Below are positions 37,023 to 49,691 of a DNA stretch of 64,000 nt, piece after piece. Within the stretch, counting starts at the first letter, position 1. Each line of letters begins with the position of its first letter. The notes under the pieces are model-generated. The model had not been told where the DNA came from. It made no database searches and was given only the letters and a program-made list of their open reading frames with translations. The DNA is from Trebouxia sp. TZW2008 (taxonomy: Eukaryota; Chlorophyta; Trebouxiophyceae; Trebouxiales; Trebouxiaceae): NCBI GenBank assembly GCA_002118135.1, contig BDIU01000164.1:110195-174194 (forward strand), read 5' to 3'. Made by a program: the position numbers and the translations under genes.

Positions 37023-38160
37023 TCAAGACCAAGTCTGCTGTTTAATCCACTGTAACAGCGGACGCAATGCAACACTTTCAGCACTTGATACATGCACAAC
37101 AGTCACTTGGCCAGGGTACAGAGCGTGCAGGCTGTCTATGTCCAGCAGATGATCCAGCAAGCCTGATCTCAGCTTGGTCTTGTCAGGTGACTGCCTTTGC
37201 AACACCAGGCACACTGCCTTATCCTGCAGCAGGAAGAACAATCCTCACATGTGTCAAAATTGCTGCAGCAAAGCTGCGGACTGCCTTGAGTAAAGCAGTG
37301 CAGCACTTCTCTGCTGATGAATGCTGCATAGCCTCGCTGCACTGGATTTGATTTTGTTGGGCAGTAGCTTGCAGCTAGACCATACATGCTGCCACAATAC
37401 ACCTGAATCCTGATCGTCAGTTCATGAGCTGATGCACATCTGCAACATGAGGGTGCAACATGCAAGCCGCCAGGATGGAAATACCTGCATGTTTGGCTGC
37501 TGCAATGTGTTGTGCAGCTCAATTATGGCTTCAGCCAGCATTTCAATTCTGGTGATGTCCATCACATAGACAAGAGCATGTGCGCTGTCATAGTATTGCG
37601 GCCAGACTGGAAGCATGCAACCCCCAACTTCCCTGTCAGACAGGTACAATGTCAATCACTAGCTTATAGGCAAGCTGCTGTCACCAAATTGGGGGTACCT
37701 GAGCTAGGATGCTGTGGGGTCAAGCATGACAAACTCTGGACACAGAAAGTTTAGACTTTGCTCACCGTGCTTTCACTGCATGACTCTGATATCTGCCAGT
37801 GACTTTGATATTGTAGAGCTCAATACCCACTGTTGGCTGAATATGAGATAATGGCTTCTCAGCTTTGTTGGCAAGATCTGCGTGGCATGAGGGACTCAGC
37901 TGCAGGTCACCTGGCTCAGCTGAGGGTTGCAACTTTGCTGGCTTACTGCAGAGCTGGCGCATCAACAAGGACTTCCCTGCACCCTGCAGTATGAACAGCA
38001 TCGATGAGTGTTGAGTATCACCCTTGCAAGCAGGCGCTACTGTCGACTGACTGATCACCTGCAGCCCTAACACCAACAGCTCCTGGTTTCTTGGCTGAAG
38101 GGGACGGTGCTTGTTTGCGTGAGCATGGCCGCAACTACAACATCCCAAGCAGGAGGACAT
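37023..38160 (-). CDS. ARL16-like atypical small GTPase
   Basis: ARF-like GTPase, linked in animals to ciliary and RNA-sensing roles. Exons (minus): 38059-38160, 37766-37983, 37485-37632, 37023-37223; in-frame, 222 residues. Seen: ELLVLGLQGAGKS (P-loop, split by the first intron after GLQ), QPTVGIE (switch I Thr), REVGGCMLPVWPQYYDSAHALVYVMD. The G3 motif is EVGG rather than DxxG and the NKxD motif is replaced (VLQRQSPD), both typical of or beyond ARL16 divergence, so nucleotide handling may be unusual. The first intron is 75 nt, a multiple of three, without a stop, so retention would add 25 residues inside the P-loop. Divergent from the SFI1-like gene with 479 bp between starts. Confidence 0.82.
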
Positions 38161-38639
38161 GCGCCTGACTGGCCCGCGCCTACGTCATCAGCTGCCGCTG
38201 AAAACTTGCGGCAGTCTGCACAGGCTAGCTCCCTGCCTTTCCCGCGTTGACCAGATTTCCGCTCGATAGGTTTGACTTTCAGACTTTGCACCAGGTCACT
38301 GCACTAAACTCACCCGTCCAATTGTCAGTTTCCAACAGTTGTCGTCTGAGTCGGTCAGAGGAAAAGAAGTTAACTCTTGCTTGGCGCTTCGACGGTTAAC
38401 TTTGTGTCCTGCAGCAAATTTGTTGCTGCCTCTCTGAACAGATGCCAACAGGCGCTGCTTCTAGAGCGTTTGTAGCGCTGCGTTGAGCATCTTCGAAGTG
38501 CTGACAGTGTTGAGCTTGTGCGGGTATGCCACCTGGTGTTGCTGTCAAAGACAGGCGGCCCTGACTCGTGGGAATTAGTTGTGCGTGCTACACTCAGGAC
38601 TTCAAGCTTGTTGTTGCTTCTGCAGAGGGACTGTGCACC
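38161..38639. promoter_or_regulatory. Divergent promoter region, ARL16-like and SFI1-like genes
   Basis: Short region between two outward start codons. Both neighbours belong to families with ciliary or centrosomal roles in other eukaryotes, so joint control is plausible but only inferred. No motif recognised. Confidence 0.4.
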
Positions 38640-41600
38640 ATGGACGAAGCGGCTGACAGCACTGGTGTTCCATATGGTGCAGCAGATCAGCAAGGACCTG
38701 TTCTGCAGCAGCAGCCACCAGATACAGTCAGTAATGCGCAAGCAGCTGGGGACAGGTTGACGCCTGAAGGAGCTGCAGCTCCAAGCACAAGCAACAGGTA
38801 CTTCAGCCTTTTGCTCCAGCTTTGTTTCAGCTTGAACACACCTCTACCTACGCGCAGCTGCCAGAAAATATGCCTTGTGTCGTGCTGTACGCTATAATCA
38901 TGTCCCACCCTGCTAGCCGAGCATCTGGTCACCCTTTCAAGGAAAGTTCTGGAAACTCTCACACCCACAAGCACCTCACTGGCATTCTCCATGAGTGCAG
39001 GCCGCCCCCAGTGCCACGATTGAAGAACTCAGGCACTCAGTCCCAGCTCAGGGTCACAGAGTTTGATGAAGATGTGTCAAATTGGGGTCGGCAAGCCATG
39101 GAGGATCAGGTCTGTCACTTGAGCCTAATTGCATCAATGCAACACCTGCAACAATGAAAACCTCATCCAATTGGCCAATCATGCAATATCATGTTGCACC
39201 CTGGCCAGTCCAAGTGAACTTGTAACACATTGGGGACTGCATAATTTATCGAAAGTCTTGCAAACAGGCTGTATGCACCAACTTGACTGCAACCTCTTGA
39301 GGCCCCAAATTGGGAGAATGTGAATACTGTGCTATTTGACTTTCTGCAAGCAGCCTAGCTGCATGTGTGGAGAACATCAAGGTCCTTATTATCTCAGCAA
39401 CGGCCACCACAGTCAGGCTCATGGCCTGATTGACTGCATGCATTCAAGGCGTATGCTGAAGCAATGAGCAGTCTCTCAGTTTGTCCTCTTCAGGACTATG
39501 AGGACGATGAGATGTCCCACGCCAGCCTGAGCAGCGGGCTGAGCCCCAGGGAGTCTAGGCCCCGCACCAAGCCTTGGGACCTACAAGATGGCTACAAGGT
39601 AGTCTGTGCCAAGTTGCTTGCTTTTTTGGGGCACGTTCAAGACATGCATGATATGCAGGCAAATCTGACCATGCCTCTTTCATCATGATCTCAAAAATTG
39701 TCAAGCATGTCACAAGATTTGTCGGAATGAAAGTTCCTGCGGCAGTATCGCCATGTGGAGCAAATCCTGGATCAACAGGGCGACAGCTTCTTCAAGCATA
39801 TGCCAGCATGGAATGTTGCATGCTGCTGTGACCGGGCTCACGTTGCCTGTTGGCTACTCCTCAACTCGTCCAAAGCAACACCTATATTGGCCCTAAGCAA
39901 ACAGTCACAGACAGGTGCACTAAGCAGATTGGCAGTCAGCATAATGCTTACAAGCGCAATGACCAAGCTGCTTGTGGACGCAGACACTTCCATTACAGTG
40001 CTTGACAGCTTAGATTTTTCTGGTCTGTTTGGTCGTGCCCAACATGCACTGCATTGTGTACATACATGAATGCCTTGCACCGTCGCCACACACATGCAGC
40101 ACTCAAGCCCTGCTACTTGCAGAATCTGTCATAACATTTGCGCTGTACAGCAGGGCTCAAGCCATGCAAAAAGAGGACAAGTCCCCAGCTAACATTGGCA
40201 TGGCGGAAGACCTGCCAATGCGCTTGGCAGCAGAGCAGCTGCAGGCCCTTGTCGGCATTACAATCGTGCCTTAGGGTACCAAACATTCACTACTTACTGT
40301 CTGCAGAGTCTGGCATATCACTCAGCCCTGTACAGCCGGGCTGAAGCCATGCGCAAAAACGGCGAGTCCTCAGTCAACATGGGCATGGCAGATGAGTTGC
40401 CAATGCGCTTGGCAGCAGAACAGCTGCATGCCCTTGCTGTTACATTGTTCACTGGGGCACGTACTGCTTGCAGAGTCTGGCATACCACTCAGCGTTGTAC
40501 AGTCGGGCCCAAGCCATGCGAAAAAACGGCGAGTCCCCAGCTAACATGGGCATGGCAGATGATTTGCCAATGCGCTTGGCAGCAGAACAGCTGCATGCTC
40601 TTGCTGGCATGTCCCAGAAGGTGCAGGAGGCCTTAGTGCACAGCCAGAAGGCTTTTGAGCACCAGCATCTGCTGGCAGGAAAGGCCCTCTTGAGAAAGGT
40701 GGTCAAGGGCTGGCTGGGAGTCAAGTAAGTGCTTTTGCATGATGCTCTCGAAGGGCTGTCAAGCCTGTGTGCGCGTCACTTGAATTGCTGACTTGTTCTC
40801 TGTCTGGTTGTCTGACAGCATGCCTTCCTGGCTGACCCAGTATAGGTAGTGCTGCAGAAATGCAGTGAGCTGAGGGAAGAGTGTATCAATTCAGTGACCA
40901 GTGTGCACAGAGGCAACAACAAAGTAGCAGAGCTACAGCGAATGCATTGTGCATTGTCACTAGTGTCACTAGCCACAGCTTGCAGTATACATATGCGCTC
41001 TGACAAGGCCAGAATTTGCAAAAGTTACAATCAGCAGAAGCTTTGCTGCGCTCTCAGTCCAGAGCCAGTTAGGTGCAAAGGGCATATGTCATATATGATT
41101 GCAGCTAGATTGCAGCCAGAAGCGAAGATATAGGTGCATGCAGAAGATCGTAGCAATTGTGCATGAAGGTGGAGTGCAGCCAAAACAAGACAGTACGTGC
41201 TACTCACCATGTGAGCAAGTACTTTGCAATGCAGCTTAGCGCATTGCAAACCAGTTCTGGTGTTCCTGGCAGTGATCAATGAAGCAGCTGCATTAAGTGC
41301 TCAGATTCATCATATCCTTGGGCAGCAGAGGTAGATTGCAAGCCTGGCTTATACGTGAATAAGGATCCGGATATTCACGACATTGCGAGTGTCCTCGAGG
41401 GTGCCTTGCAAGCCAAGACTTTGACTTGCAAGGTGCGACTTAACATTTCGATGCAATCAGACTTGTCTGCAAATGCACAGTAGGCTACACAGTGTAGTCT
41501 TGTGGTTTCGTAGAGACAGCTGCCTGTTGCTGTTGACAGCTGTTGCTACTAAACCTAAGTATACCCAATATATAGCCTACTGCAATGTTGATGGCAAGTC

Positions 41601-44600
41601 TTGTTGCGCCAAGACTTGTACCCTTTGAGGGGACTCCTCAGTTCAAGAAGACCTGAGTCTGACCATTTTATATCGACCAGGGCCACAACCTACCTCTGTT
41701 GTCCTGCTTTGTGTGTCTGGTGCGCAACTTTGTTGCCGTGGCTCTCTAATCTTGCTTAAGCAAAACACTGAAGGCAACCACGACGCCTTAGCACTCTGTT
41801 GCTGCTTAAGCAAAACTTTGAAGACATCTGCAAAGCCTCAGCACTCTCATGTTGCTTGAGCAACATTCCAGAGGATGTCTTTCACCCTCAGCTTCCCAAG
41901 TGATCTTGGTTGAGCAAAGCTCTGAAGGCTTCTTTGGTGTTGCAGGCAGCGTCACTTCAACAAGCGCAGGGTGTTGGAGCGTGCTATACAGCGCATGCGC
42001 CGCAGTGAGCTGTCGCGCTGCTTCTACCTGTGGAAGGACCGCTTTGGTGAAGTTGATGACTACGCCAGGAAGCGGCGCAAGGTACTGATTTTCTGCTCAA
42101 GTTTTTTCGCATTTGCTGTGTTTGTGAGGCCCTTTGGCCATGGGGTGTTCATGTTTGCGGACTCATCCACAGCTTGTTCAGAATTAGCTCATGCTCATTG
42201 CTTGCGGTTGGAAAGGCACAGGGCACTGAACATGACTCATTGTGTGCATCAGGTCTGTCGTGGCAGACCTGTGCTCACAATCATCCTTGCTACTGAGCAG
42301 GTGACCTTGCAATGTGAGAGTGCTGCGAGATGGTCCGAAAACAAATTGTATCAGCTACTTAACCCCGGCATGGCAACATCTTGTGCTGCAAGATGCAGTT
42401 GCCGTCTTGATGTCAATGGCATGCAAGCAAGCTGCTGCTGCTGAAGTAAAAGGTCCATATGTCCACCAAATCTTGCCCATGTAACTCACACACCTTACTT
42501 GCAGTTCAAGTGCCCAATGAGGTAGCTCAACAATGTGTTCTGTGCCAGCCTTGTAGTGCCAAAAGAGTTCAGAAACTGTGCCGCAAGTCTCATCAGCTTT
42601 CATTGTGACAATTGTAAGCAAGCTGCTAATGCAGTGTGAAGTGCTGATCCGGCAAGGCTTGGTCAGGCGTGTCTTTGCTGAGTGGCAGCGCCTATGCCAA
42701 GAGAGAGACTGGAAGACACAGCTGGCCACAAGGGACAATGAGATCAAGCGCATGGACAGAGAGGTTTGTTTGAGAGCTACCATCAGCATGCCATGAACAG
42801 CCCAATGCTCAGTGCTCACATCACGCGTGCTCATGAAGCTGTCTTAGACATGCAGACTGTGTGTTAGCAATTGTGCACGTTTGCTGTCAATGATGATGCT
42901 GCTTCATGCGTCAAATTGCAGACAACCTCCTGTCATTGTGCTTTGCTTTGTTCAAGACATTGATGTAACTTCAACGATGCTGCATGAAAGCCTCTTTGAC
43001 TGCCATCCTTTCTGCTTCCAGCTCAGGCTCAAGGCTCAGATGCACTCACCGCATGTGTTTGTAAAAAATTACCAACGCTTTCCTTCCTATTGCAGTATCG
43101 CAAGCTGGAGTCACGACCCATCTTTGTCATGGCAAAGAAGAGGCTGAGGCGGGTGTTTGACGAGTGGCAGGCAGCAGCACAAGACAAGCAGGCTGCCCGC
43201 CATTGGGATACTGCGCTCATAAGACATGCTCACCACAAGATCCTGAAAAAGGCTTGGCTGAGCTGGTAAGCAGCCATGACCTGCGTTGCACTTGTGACAG
43301 CTGTCAAGAGTATATGCAGCATGCATACTAGGCGTCGGAAACAAGTCTGGTCTGTCGAGGCTGACTTGCTCATGGTGTTGCTGGTGTCACATTTTTGCTC
43401 AGCAGCAAGGGTCATATAACAGAGGCAGCAGACAATCAAACAGGCAGACAGACAGATGGATGTGGTCGTGTCAAAAATCAGAAGATGGTCTCATGGGCTC
43501 TGTATCAGCTCATGTTTTCAGGCTGGACTCAGCTGGCGAGCAGCCTCTGCAGAGCAGCATAAGCAGCAGAGCTCAGCCTTGCATCTGTAGAGAGTCTTGA
43601 CGAGCACATGAGCTTGTTTTAGGGCCATCCAGCTGTTTGCCTGCACCTTCAACTCTGGACTTGCCAAAAAGCCGTTTCAGGCACGTTTGCCAAACAAATG
43701 CAACAGCTGTACGAAGTCTCTTGTGCTTTTGCCCTGCCTTTGCCACTCTCAGCAGAAGCATTTCATCATGCCAATTGCCAGTGCTGAGTTATCAAATGCC
43801 CTGCAGGCATCGAGGATCAAAAGAGCAGCACCAGCAGAATGCTTTCTTCAAGAGGACCACACAGCGGTTGGCCAAACTGAAGCTGCACCGCATCTTCCTG
43901 CAGTGGGCAGATCTAGTGGGCAATAGGGCACGGAAGCAAGTCAATGCTCAGCATGTTCAGCAGCATTACTGCCGCCATCAGCAGGTACAGTGATGCTGTA
44001 ATGTACAGTGATTTCTCCTTGTGACAACTGCTGTGGTTCCCATTAAAAATTGTCCTTACACTGAGTTGTCCTTACTGAGAGGTGCCATTGCAGTCAGAAT
44101 ACAGTGATTGTTTCACAGCGGCACTGTCCTTACACCGAAACTGTCTCTACATCAAGTGTCCTTACAAAGAAAACTTACTGCACTGTTTTGCATTGGACAG
44201 CCTATGCAGACAGTGCCCAGCTTTATGAGTTTGTATTTGCCTACAATGATAGCTCTGCAAGTCTCATGCAAAGCTCAAATGCAAACAAAGGTGATACACA
44301 GCGTCACAGAGGTTGTATGCTGAGAGTGCTCGCATCCGACGCATTACTGCAATGCACTGTATGCGCGTTGTTGATCAGTGTACTGTGATGCACACTGACA
44401 TGCAGCCAGTACAGTGTCATAGCATATGCAGCATGATTCACAGCTACATTGTACTGTGTGATGCAGGCAAAAGCATGGATTCGGTGGAAGCAGTACCACA
44501 TCAGAGCACATAGGCGGAAAAAGGCAGAGCAGAAAGGGCAGAATGCACTGTTGAGAATGGTGTTTCCTGCCTGGCGTCGCTGGGCTGGCAAGCTGCATCC

Positions 44601-47600
44601 TGTCAAGGCCCTTGCAAAGCGTTTGGCTGCTCAGCAGCAGCACAGGTGGGTGATGGCTTGTACTGAGAACTGCTGCACATTGCTGACCTTCCTGCTTCAA
44701 TTGAGAGTGCATAGGCACCTGTGGCTGCAGCACATGTTATGCTTTGCCCTGCAAAGTGTGAGAAGGCTGGAAACCGCCTGCTTTTGCTAAGTGCCCGAAT
44801 GCTGCACGTCACAGATGGCTGGTGAGCAACTCCAAAGCTTGGCGGCAGGCAGCTGACAAGCTGTCCCAGCAAGCCTTAGCTATGAGTAGATAGCGACTCA
44901 TTACAGCTGCTTAAGCACTCAGCTGCTCAGTCACAAGTCCTTATGCTAACTGCCCAGATGCTGCACATCACAGGTTGCTAGGCAGTTGCTTCAGAGGGTG
45001 GCGGCAGGCAGCAGACAAGCTGTGTCAACAGACTTTGGCTAACGGCTACGAAGAGGTCTCTTCGCAAGTGGCTGCTATGAAGGCTGAGAATGACCGGCTG
45101 AGGAGGGACAATGAGCGCTTTGTGCGATTGATTGACAGCGGGGAGTGGGGCAGAGGCCGCGTGGCTGAGCTCACACGCGCTGGTAAGCTGGCATGTTACA
45201 GAAATCATGTTGAATAAGGCTGAGAGATCATGCTCAGGGTGGCAGTATACAGGCCATGTCCTGTTGTCAAACTTGTACACAGTCATATGAGGGTATAGCA
45301 CAGTACACAGTCCTTTCATGCACAAGTGCCACAAGCAGGTCCCTGCCATTTCATATGGACATACTCTCAGCAGGACACCAAATCTGGCCAATGTGTGCGG
45401 CAGGTCATGCCTGCATGTACACTCATCTTCTACGAAACCCATCACCATTGCCACAGACAGGTATTGTTACAGCATGGCAGGCTCTATACAGCAGTTATGT
45501 AAATGAAAGGCCTGATGTTACCTGTAGCTGAGACAGGCTAAGAGACAGCAGAGTTGCCAGCAGGCGCTGAGACTGTCTGGCTAAGCTTACATGAGCGGAG
45601 TGATCACAGCAGCAGCATGCAGCAGTTATGTTGTGCCTGATATTTGACGGCTCTCAGTGCATGATTGCAGGGGAGGTGATGCAAGGTGAAAGGGACGCAC
45701 TGCTCAAGCTGATCCAGAGCCTGCGACATGAGTACGAAGCCGTCCAAGCTGCCAAGCTGGGGCAGGAATCTGAGCTTCAGGGCCTCAAGGTACAGCCCTG
45801 CCCTTCAAAGCTCTGTACATGTAGCACAACGGCATGAATTTCAGCTGTTGATGACTAGAGCCATAGGTAACAGACCTTTATGAAGAAAATGTCCTGTGCA
45901 TGCTATCATGAAGCGTCATGCACTCCAAATGGAATGCAGCAAGACTCCCGTTTGTCAACAAGGAAACAGCGTCAGCGCACAGAGGAAAAGTACCTAGTTG
46001 ACAATTGATGGCAATCTTCGCAGGAGAAGATGGTTCTAGGGGGTGCAGCACGCAACCGCATGCTCATCAAGGGAGGTAGCTCCTTCAATGCCCTAGTCAG
46101 AGCCCTCAAGCAGGACGTCGTCACTGGGGCTGCACCCACTACCACTGCAAATGAGAAGCTCATGTATGAAGTTGACAAGGTGAGCCCTGCATGCATCACA
46201 CGCAGTCAGCTGTTTTGGCTGGCTGTCATCAACATGGCTTTGAGAATGTTTCCATCATGTAATAGCACTTGTCAGTGCTTTAGAGACACCTGGCAATCAT
46301 TGTCACCATTTGTGCTGCAATGACAGCAGCAAAAGCAGCACCAGCAGCAATTGCAGAAGGAGGGGCAGGTCAGCCAACCTGCAATTCTTGCAAACCTTCT
46401 CTCGCGATAACATTGACTGTGCAACAACATCACGGCATGATCATGTCTTGCACACACCGGCCAGGGTTTGGCGCAATAGACCACAACGTTTTACTCTGCT
46501 GATGTCAAGGCAAACATAGGCCCATTTTACCGAGCTCAATATGTTCTGCATGCGTAAGTCAAGCAGACGGATGAGCACCTCTGTCATGATTTCTTACCCT
46601 GATGTTTCAGGCCTGTTGCAAGAAAGTCAGCCTGTCGTAAGCCGCATGCTCTGAACGCAGTTTTCCATGAACCATGTGCAAATGTTTCCAGATGGGGCGC
46701 TGAATGTGCAAGCAGCTGCTAGCAGAGACACCTCGCCTGCCTATGTGCGGCCTTGTTGCCTGACAGCGTGCCTCTTATGTGCTGCATGAACACAATTGCT
46801 GAGCATGGGGCTTGCGGTGCAGTTGTCAATGGATCATGTGCAAGTGTTCCCAGATGGAGAGCTGAATGTCCAAGCAGCTGCCAGCAGAGACACCTCGCCT
46901 GCCTTTGTGCGGCCTGTTGCCAAGAGTCAACAGCACAGATCCCCTCAGATGCAGAGAGCGTCGCCACAGCAAAGCCCTTCAAGGTGAGACCAACCGTTCC
47001 CCTGCACCCCTTCCTGCATTCCAGGATCACTCTACTGGGGAAAAGTACAGGGGCAGTGGTCAATGACTGCTGCTGGGGCTACTGCAATGATGCCAAAAGA
47101 TGCCTGCAGCTTGAAGTTCACTATGAAGGTTCCCAGCATCCTGATGTGCTGCCTCCAATGCTGAAGGCAAGTGTTTGCAGTGTTCCTAGCATTGATTTGC
47201 AAACCCTGAGGAGGAGCCAAAGCCAATGCAGAACTGCATGAATGCAAGTTATCTGCCTGTTGTGCCTAAGTGTGACCCTTTTGCAAATTTGGGATGCCGT
47301 GATGCATGCAGACCAAGTCTGTAAACTTTGCCAGATTGCCTGCTGTGACGCAAGCTCTCTAAAGCTGTGAGCTTTGCCACACATTGTGTGCTTTGTTGTC
47401 TGCAGCGCACAAGGCTCGGCACTGCAAGGCAGCTCATGGTAGGTGGCTGCAACCATGCAACATGTGTGATCTTTTCCCAACGTGTGTGCTCATCTGCCTG
47501 CAGTGCACAGGACGCCTTGAGGCTCAGCACTGCAAGGCAGCTCATGATAGGAGGCCGCAGCCATGCAGTAGGCCGCACCAGCCGCCCGTCATCAGCCCTT

Positions 47601-47891
47601 TCTAGACAACAAGATGCAGCCAACCGCACTAGCCTGCCTTCACCAGCCCTTCCTCGACAACCACAAGATGCAGCCAATGCAGCAGTTCAGCAGTCACCCA
47701 CAGCAAGGCCAGCGTCTGGATCGTCTACCCCAGTCAAGTCAGGGTCAGTCACTCCTCATAGGGGTGGTGGCGTGGTGAGGAAGGGTAATGGCAGCAGTGC
47801 TCAGGCAGTGGTGGATGCTTTGGGCAGGTTGTCTCCCCAGGAGGTGGACAGATTGCAGCGCGTGTTGCAGCAAGGCAGCACGCCACAATGA
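38640..47891 (+). CDS. SFI1-like centrin-binding repeat protein
   Basis: SFI1 proteins form a long helix that binds centrin at basal bodies/spindle poles. Exons 38640-38797, 38917-39109, 39494-39598, 39746-39814 (weak donor GTTGCA), 40474-40724, 41946-42081, 42635-42763, 43096-43265, 43807-43984, 44467-44645, 44974-45182, 45671-45789, 46024-46179, 46823-46983, 47504-47891 join in phase to 866 residues. At least eight Sfi1-type L/V-x2-F-x2-W units are visible: CFYLWKDRF, VFAEWQRL, VFDEWQAA, AWLSWHRG, IFLQWADL, AWIRWKQY, VFPAWRRW, CFRGWRQA. A coiled coil (MKAENDRLRRDNERF) and a Ser/Pro/Arg-rich tail follow. TGTAA is at 48101. Four introns contain partial exon copies, and one contains MITE copy 2. 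Confidence 0.83.
40123..40473 (+). repeat. Two partial copies of SFI1-like exon 40474-40724
   Basis: Copies begin after TTGCAG/CTGCAG at 40123 and 40307, each about 138 nt (ALYSRAxAMxK, NxGMAxxLPMRLAAEQL), then break off. Steps are 184 and 167 bp. The second copy, nearest the true exon, is the better preserved and remains open. Confidence 0.92.
43985..44182 (-). mobile_element. MITE copy 2 plus a terminus-like splice donor
   Basis: The element proper is 44004-44182 in inverted orientation: plus-strand left end TACAGTGATTTCTCCTTGTG; right end reads, on the minus strand, GCAGTAAGTTTTCTTTGT then AAGGACACTTGATG. The splice donor 19 bp to the left (43985) is GTACAGTGATG, matching the element end. 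Located in an SFI1-like intron. Confidence 0.8.
44815..44888 (+). repeat. Partial copy of SFI1-like exon 44974-45182
   Basis: About 74 nt after ACAG (WRQAADKLSQQALA) repeated 159 bp upstream of the real junction. The preceding ~28 nt of intron (TGCCCxxATGCTGCAC) are duplicated too, so the unit spans the intron-exon boundary. Confidence 0.9.
46661..46770 (+). repeat. Partial copy of SFI1-like exon 46823-46983
   Basis: Begins after CGCAG and repeats MNHVQMFPDGALNVQAAASR and DTSPAYVRP, then diverges; 162 bp upstream of the intact exon. Confidence 0.92.
47406..47460 (+). repeat. Partial copy of the last SFI1-like exon start
   Basis: CTGCAG|CGCACAAGGCTC and GCACTGCAAGGCAGCTCATG with a small deletion relative to the real exon at 47504, 98 bp away. 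Confidence 0.88.
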
Positions 47892-49691
47892 ACATCTTTT
47901 TGTCTAGTGATTGCTATGTCCCCTCATGTGCCCTCTATGTGCTGATACCAACAACGTCTATGCACAGCATCTCACACGCAAATCAGCGGCATTGTGACCA
48001 GACTGTGACACACGATTGCTGGCGCCTCCTGGTCATGCATTTGTGGGGCCCAAAGCGCCATTGCAGCTATGCAAACTCCCAAGTGTATCACCTGGGCTTG
48101 TGTAACACTCATCAGGCTTGTGGTGATCTGGAGTACTCCTGATTCGTCAATGTACAGACAATGCATGCCTTAGATTTGAGTTTTTGAATAGCGAGTGCAG
48201 CTGATGACATCTCAGTGGTGTCATGCCTACAGCGGCGCAATCCAGGTCAGCAAAACTTGTAGCAGCAAGAGATGTCCAATCAATCAATCAATTTACTTCA
48301 CTGTCTTTGGGATCTGGCAGGGGGGGCAACAGACAATGTCAACAATGAATCAATACAAAACAGACAACTAAACTAAAACGGATGCGCTCAATTGTCTTGG
48401 CATTCGTCAACAAAGCACCTAGATAGCTAGGGAAACCCACCAAGCTTTGCATATGGCATAGGCACAACCTGCATGGGAATAAGTTTGTCTGAGTGTCCAC
48501 TGGATATACCTGTTCTTGCCTCTGCCCACAGCTGCTTCTGTTCTACGTATGTGAAACGGTTGGTCCTGCAAGGTTCTGAGCACTTGTTCACTTAGACATT
48601 TCAAATGAAGTTCATGAAGTGCAGCGTGCTGTTTTGGTGTGAGTGCAATGCAGCATTTGAGACCCCACACCCTGGTTCACGTCTTGTGTTGCATTGCTTG
48701 TAATGTGTGTGTATCTGCTGCTGTGCCACAACTCAGACGCCCTTTGCAGGCTGTTCAACAGGGCTGCTCTGCTGGTGGTTATTGCTGTCTTGCTGCGCAA
48801 TCTGCACAGAGTTTTCCCAAGATGCAACATAGCACGTTGTGTGCATGGCTCAGAGGTATACATAGTAACCCAAAATATTGGCAGGTGTCTAGTTTCTGTG
48901 CACTGAAGTAGAGCAACAGCTACCCCAAACACAGAACATGGCGCGCAAACGCAAGTGCAAACAGAATCATTGCCACAGCTGCCAGGCTCATGCAAAGTTC
49001 ACTGGCGTCCTGTACCATATGCATGTACCTTAGCCTACAAGCTCACTCTCAACATCTGGCAGCCTGATGCAACGTGGAGCTTACAACTGTAGCTTACAAG
49101 CGGATCAAGTTGCAGAATATACAGCTAAAACAATCCGAAAACAGCTCCACATGCCATGCACTACTGAGCAGATATGAGATTCACGCACTGGCAGCTCCCA
49201 GATGCCTGTGGTTATGAAGCAAACAAGCTACTGACATCAGTTTTTAATCAAAAGCCCATTTCGACAGGCGTGTACATGTACTGACCAAAGCAGGTCGATT
49301 CAGCAAGCAATCAACACAGTACATGGCTTGCGACAGTAAAAGAACCTTGAATACTATACACAGATCCAACCGACGCGCGGCTGAATGCCTTTCTTGTAAA
49401 CACATTGCACCCGTACAGCAGAAAAGCTCAACCCGACAGGTGCTCTTTGCTCTCAAGTATGACATCAAAACAACTCATCTTAGACTATTTGTTCAGTATT
49501 GGCAATACCTCACACAGCTCTTCAATCAGTCAGTGCAAGTCTTCACATCTGTAGCACAAAATAGTATAGTGCACCGCAGCACCCACCTTATAGTACATCA
49601 GCGCTCATGCAATTCTCACAGTACCTAAGTTCCCAGTCAACAAGACAAATTAGCTGCATGTGTTTAGGCTGAATTTTCTCACCCACCAAGT
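47892..49691. other. Convergent intergenic region, SFI1-like and FET4-like genes
   Basis: About 1.8 kb between facing stops. It holds TGTAA at 48101 (+), a short CAAT run at 48278-48292, and no exon, RNA gene or element I can support. Confidence 0.45.

Noticed and set aside
43521..43590. Possible extra copy of SFI1-like exon 43807-43984
   Set aside because: There is a CAG acceptor and some GCAGCA similarity, but too little and too repetitive to call a copy.
48240..48320. Short CAAT tetranucleotide run as a regulatory element
   Set aside because: Only four copies between convergent genes; nothing distinguishes it from simple sequence.
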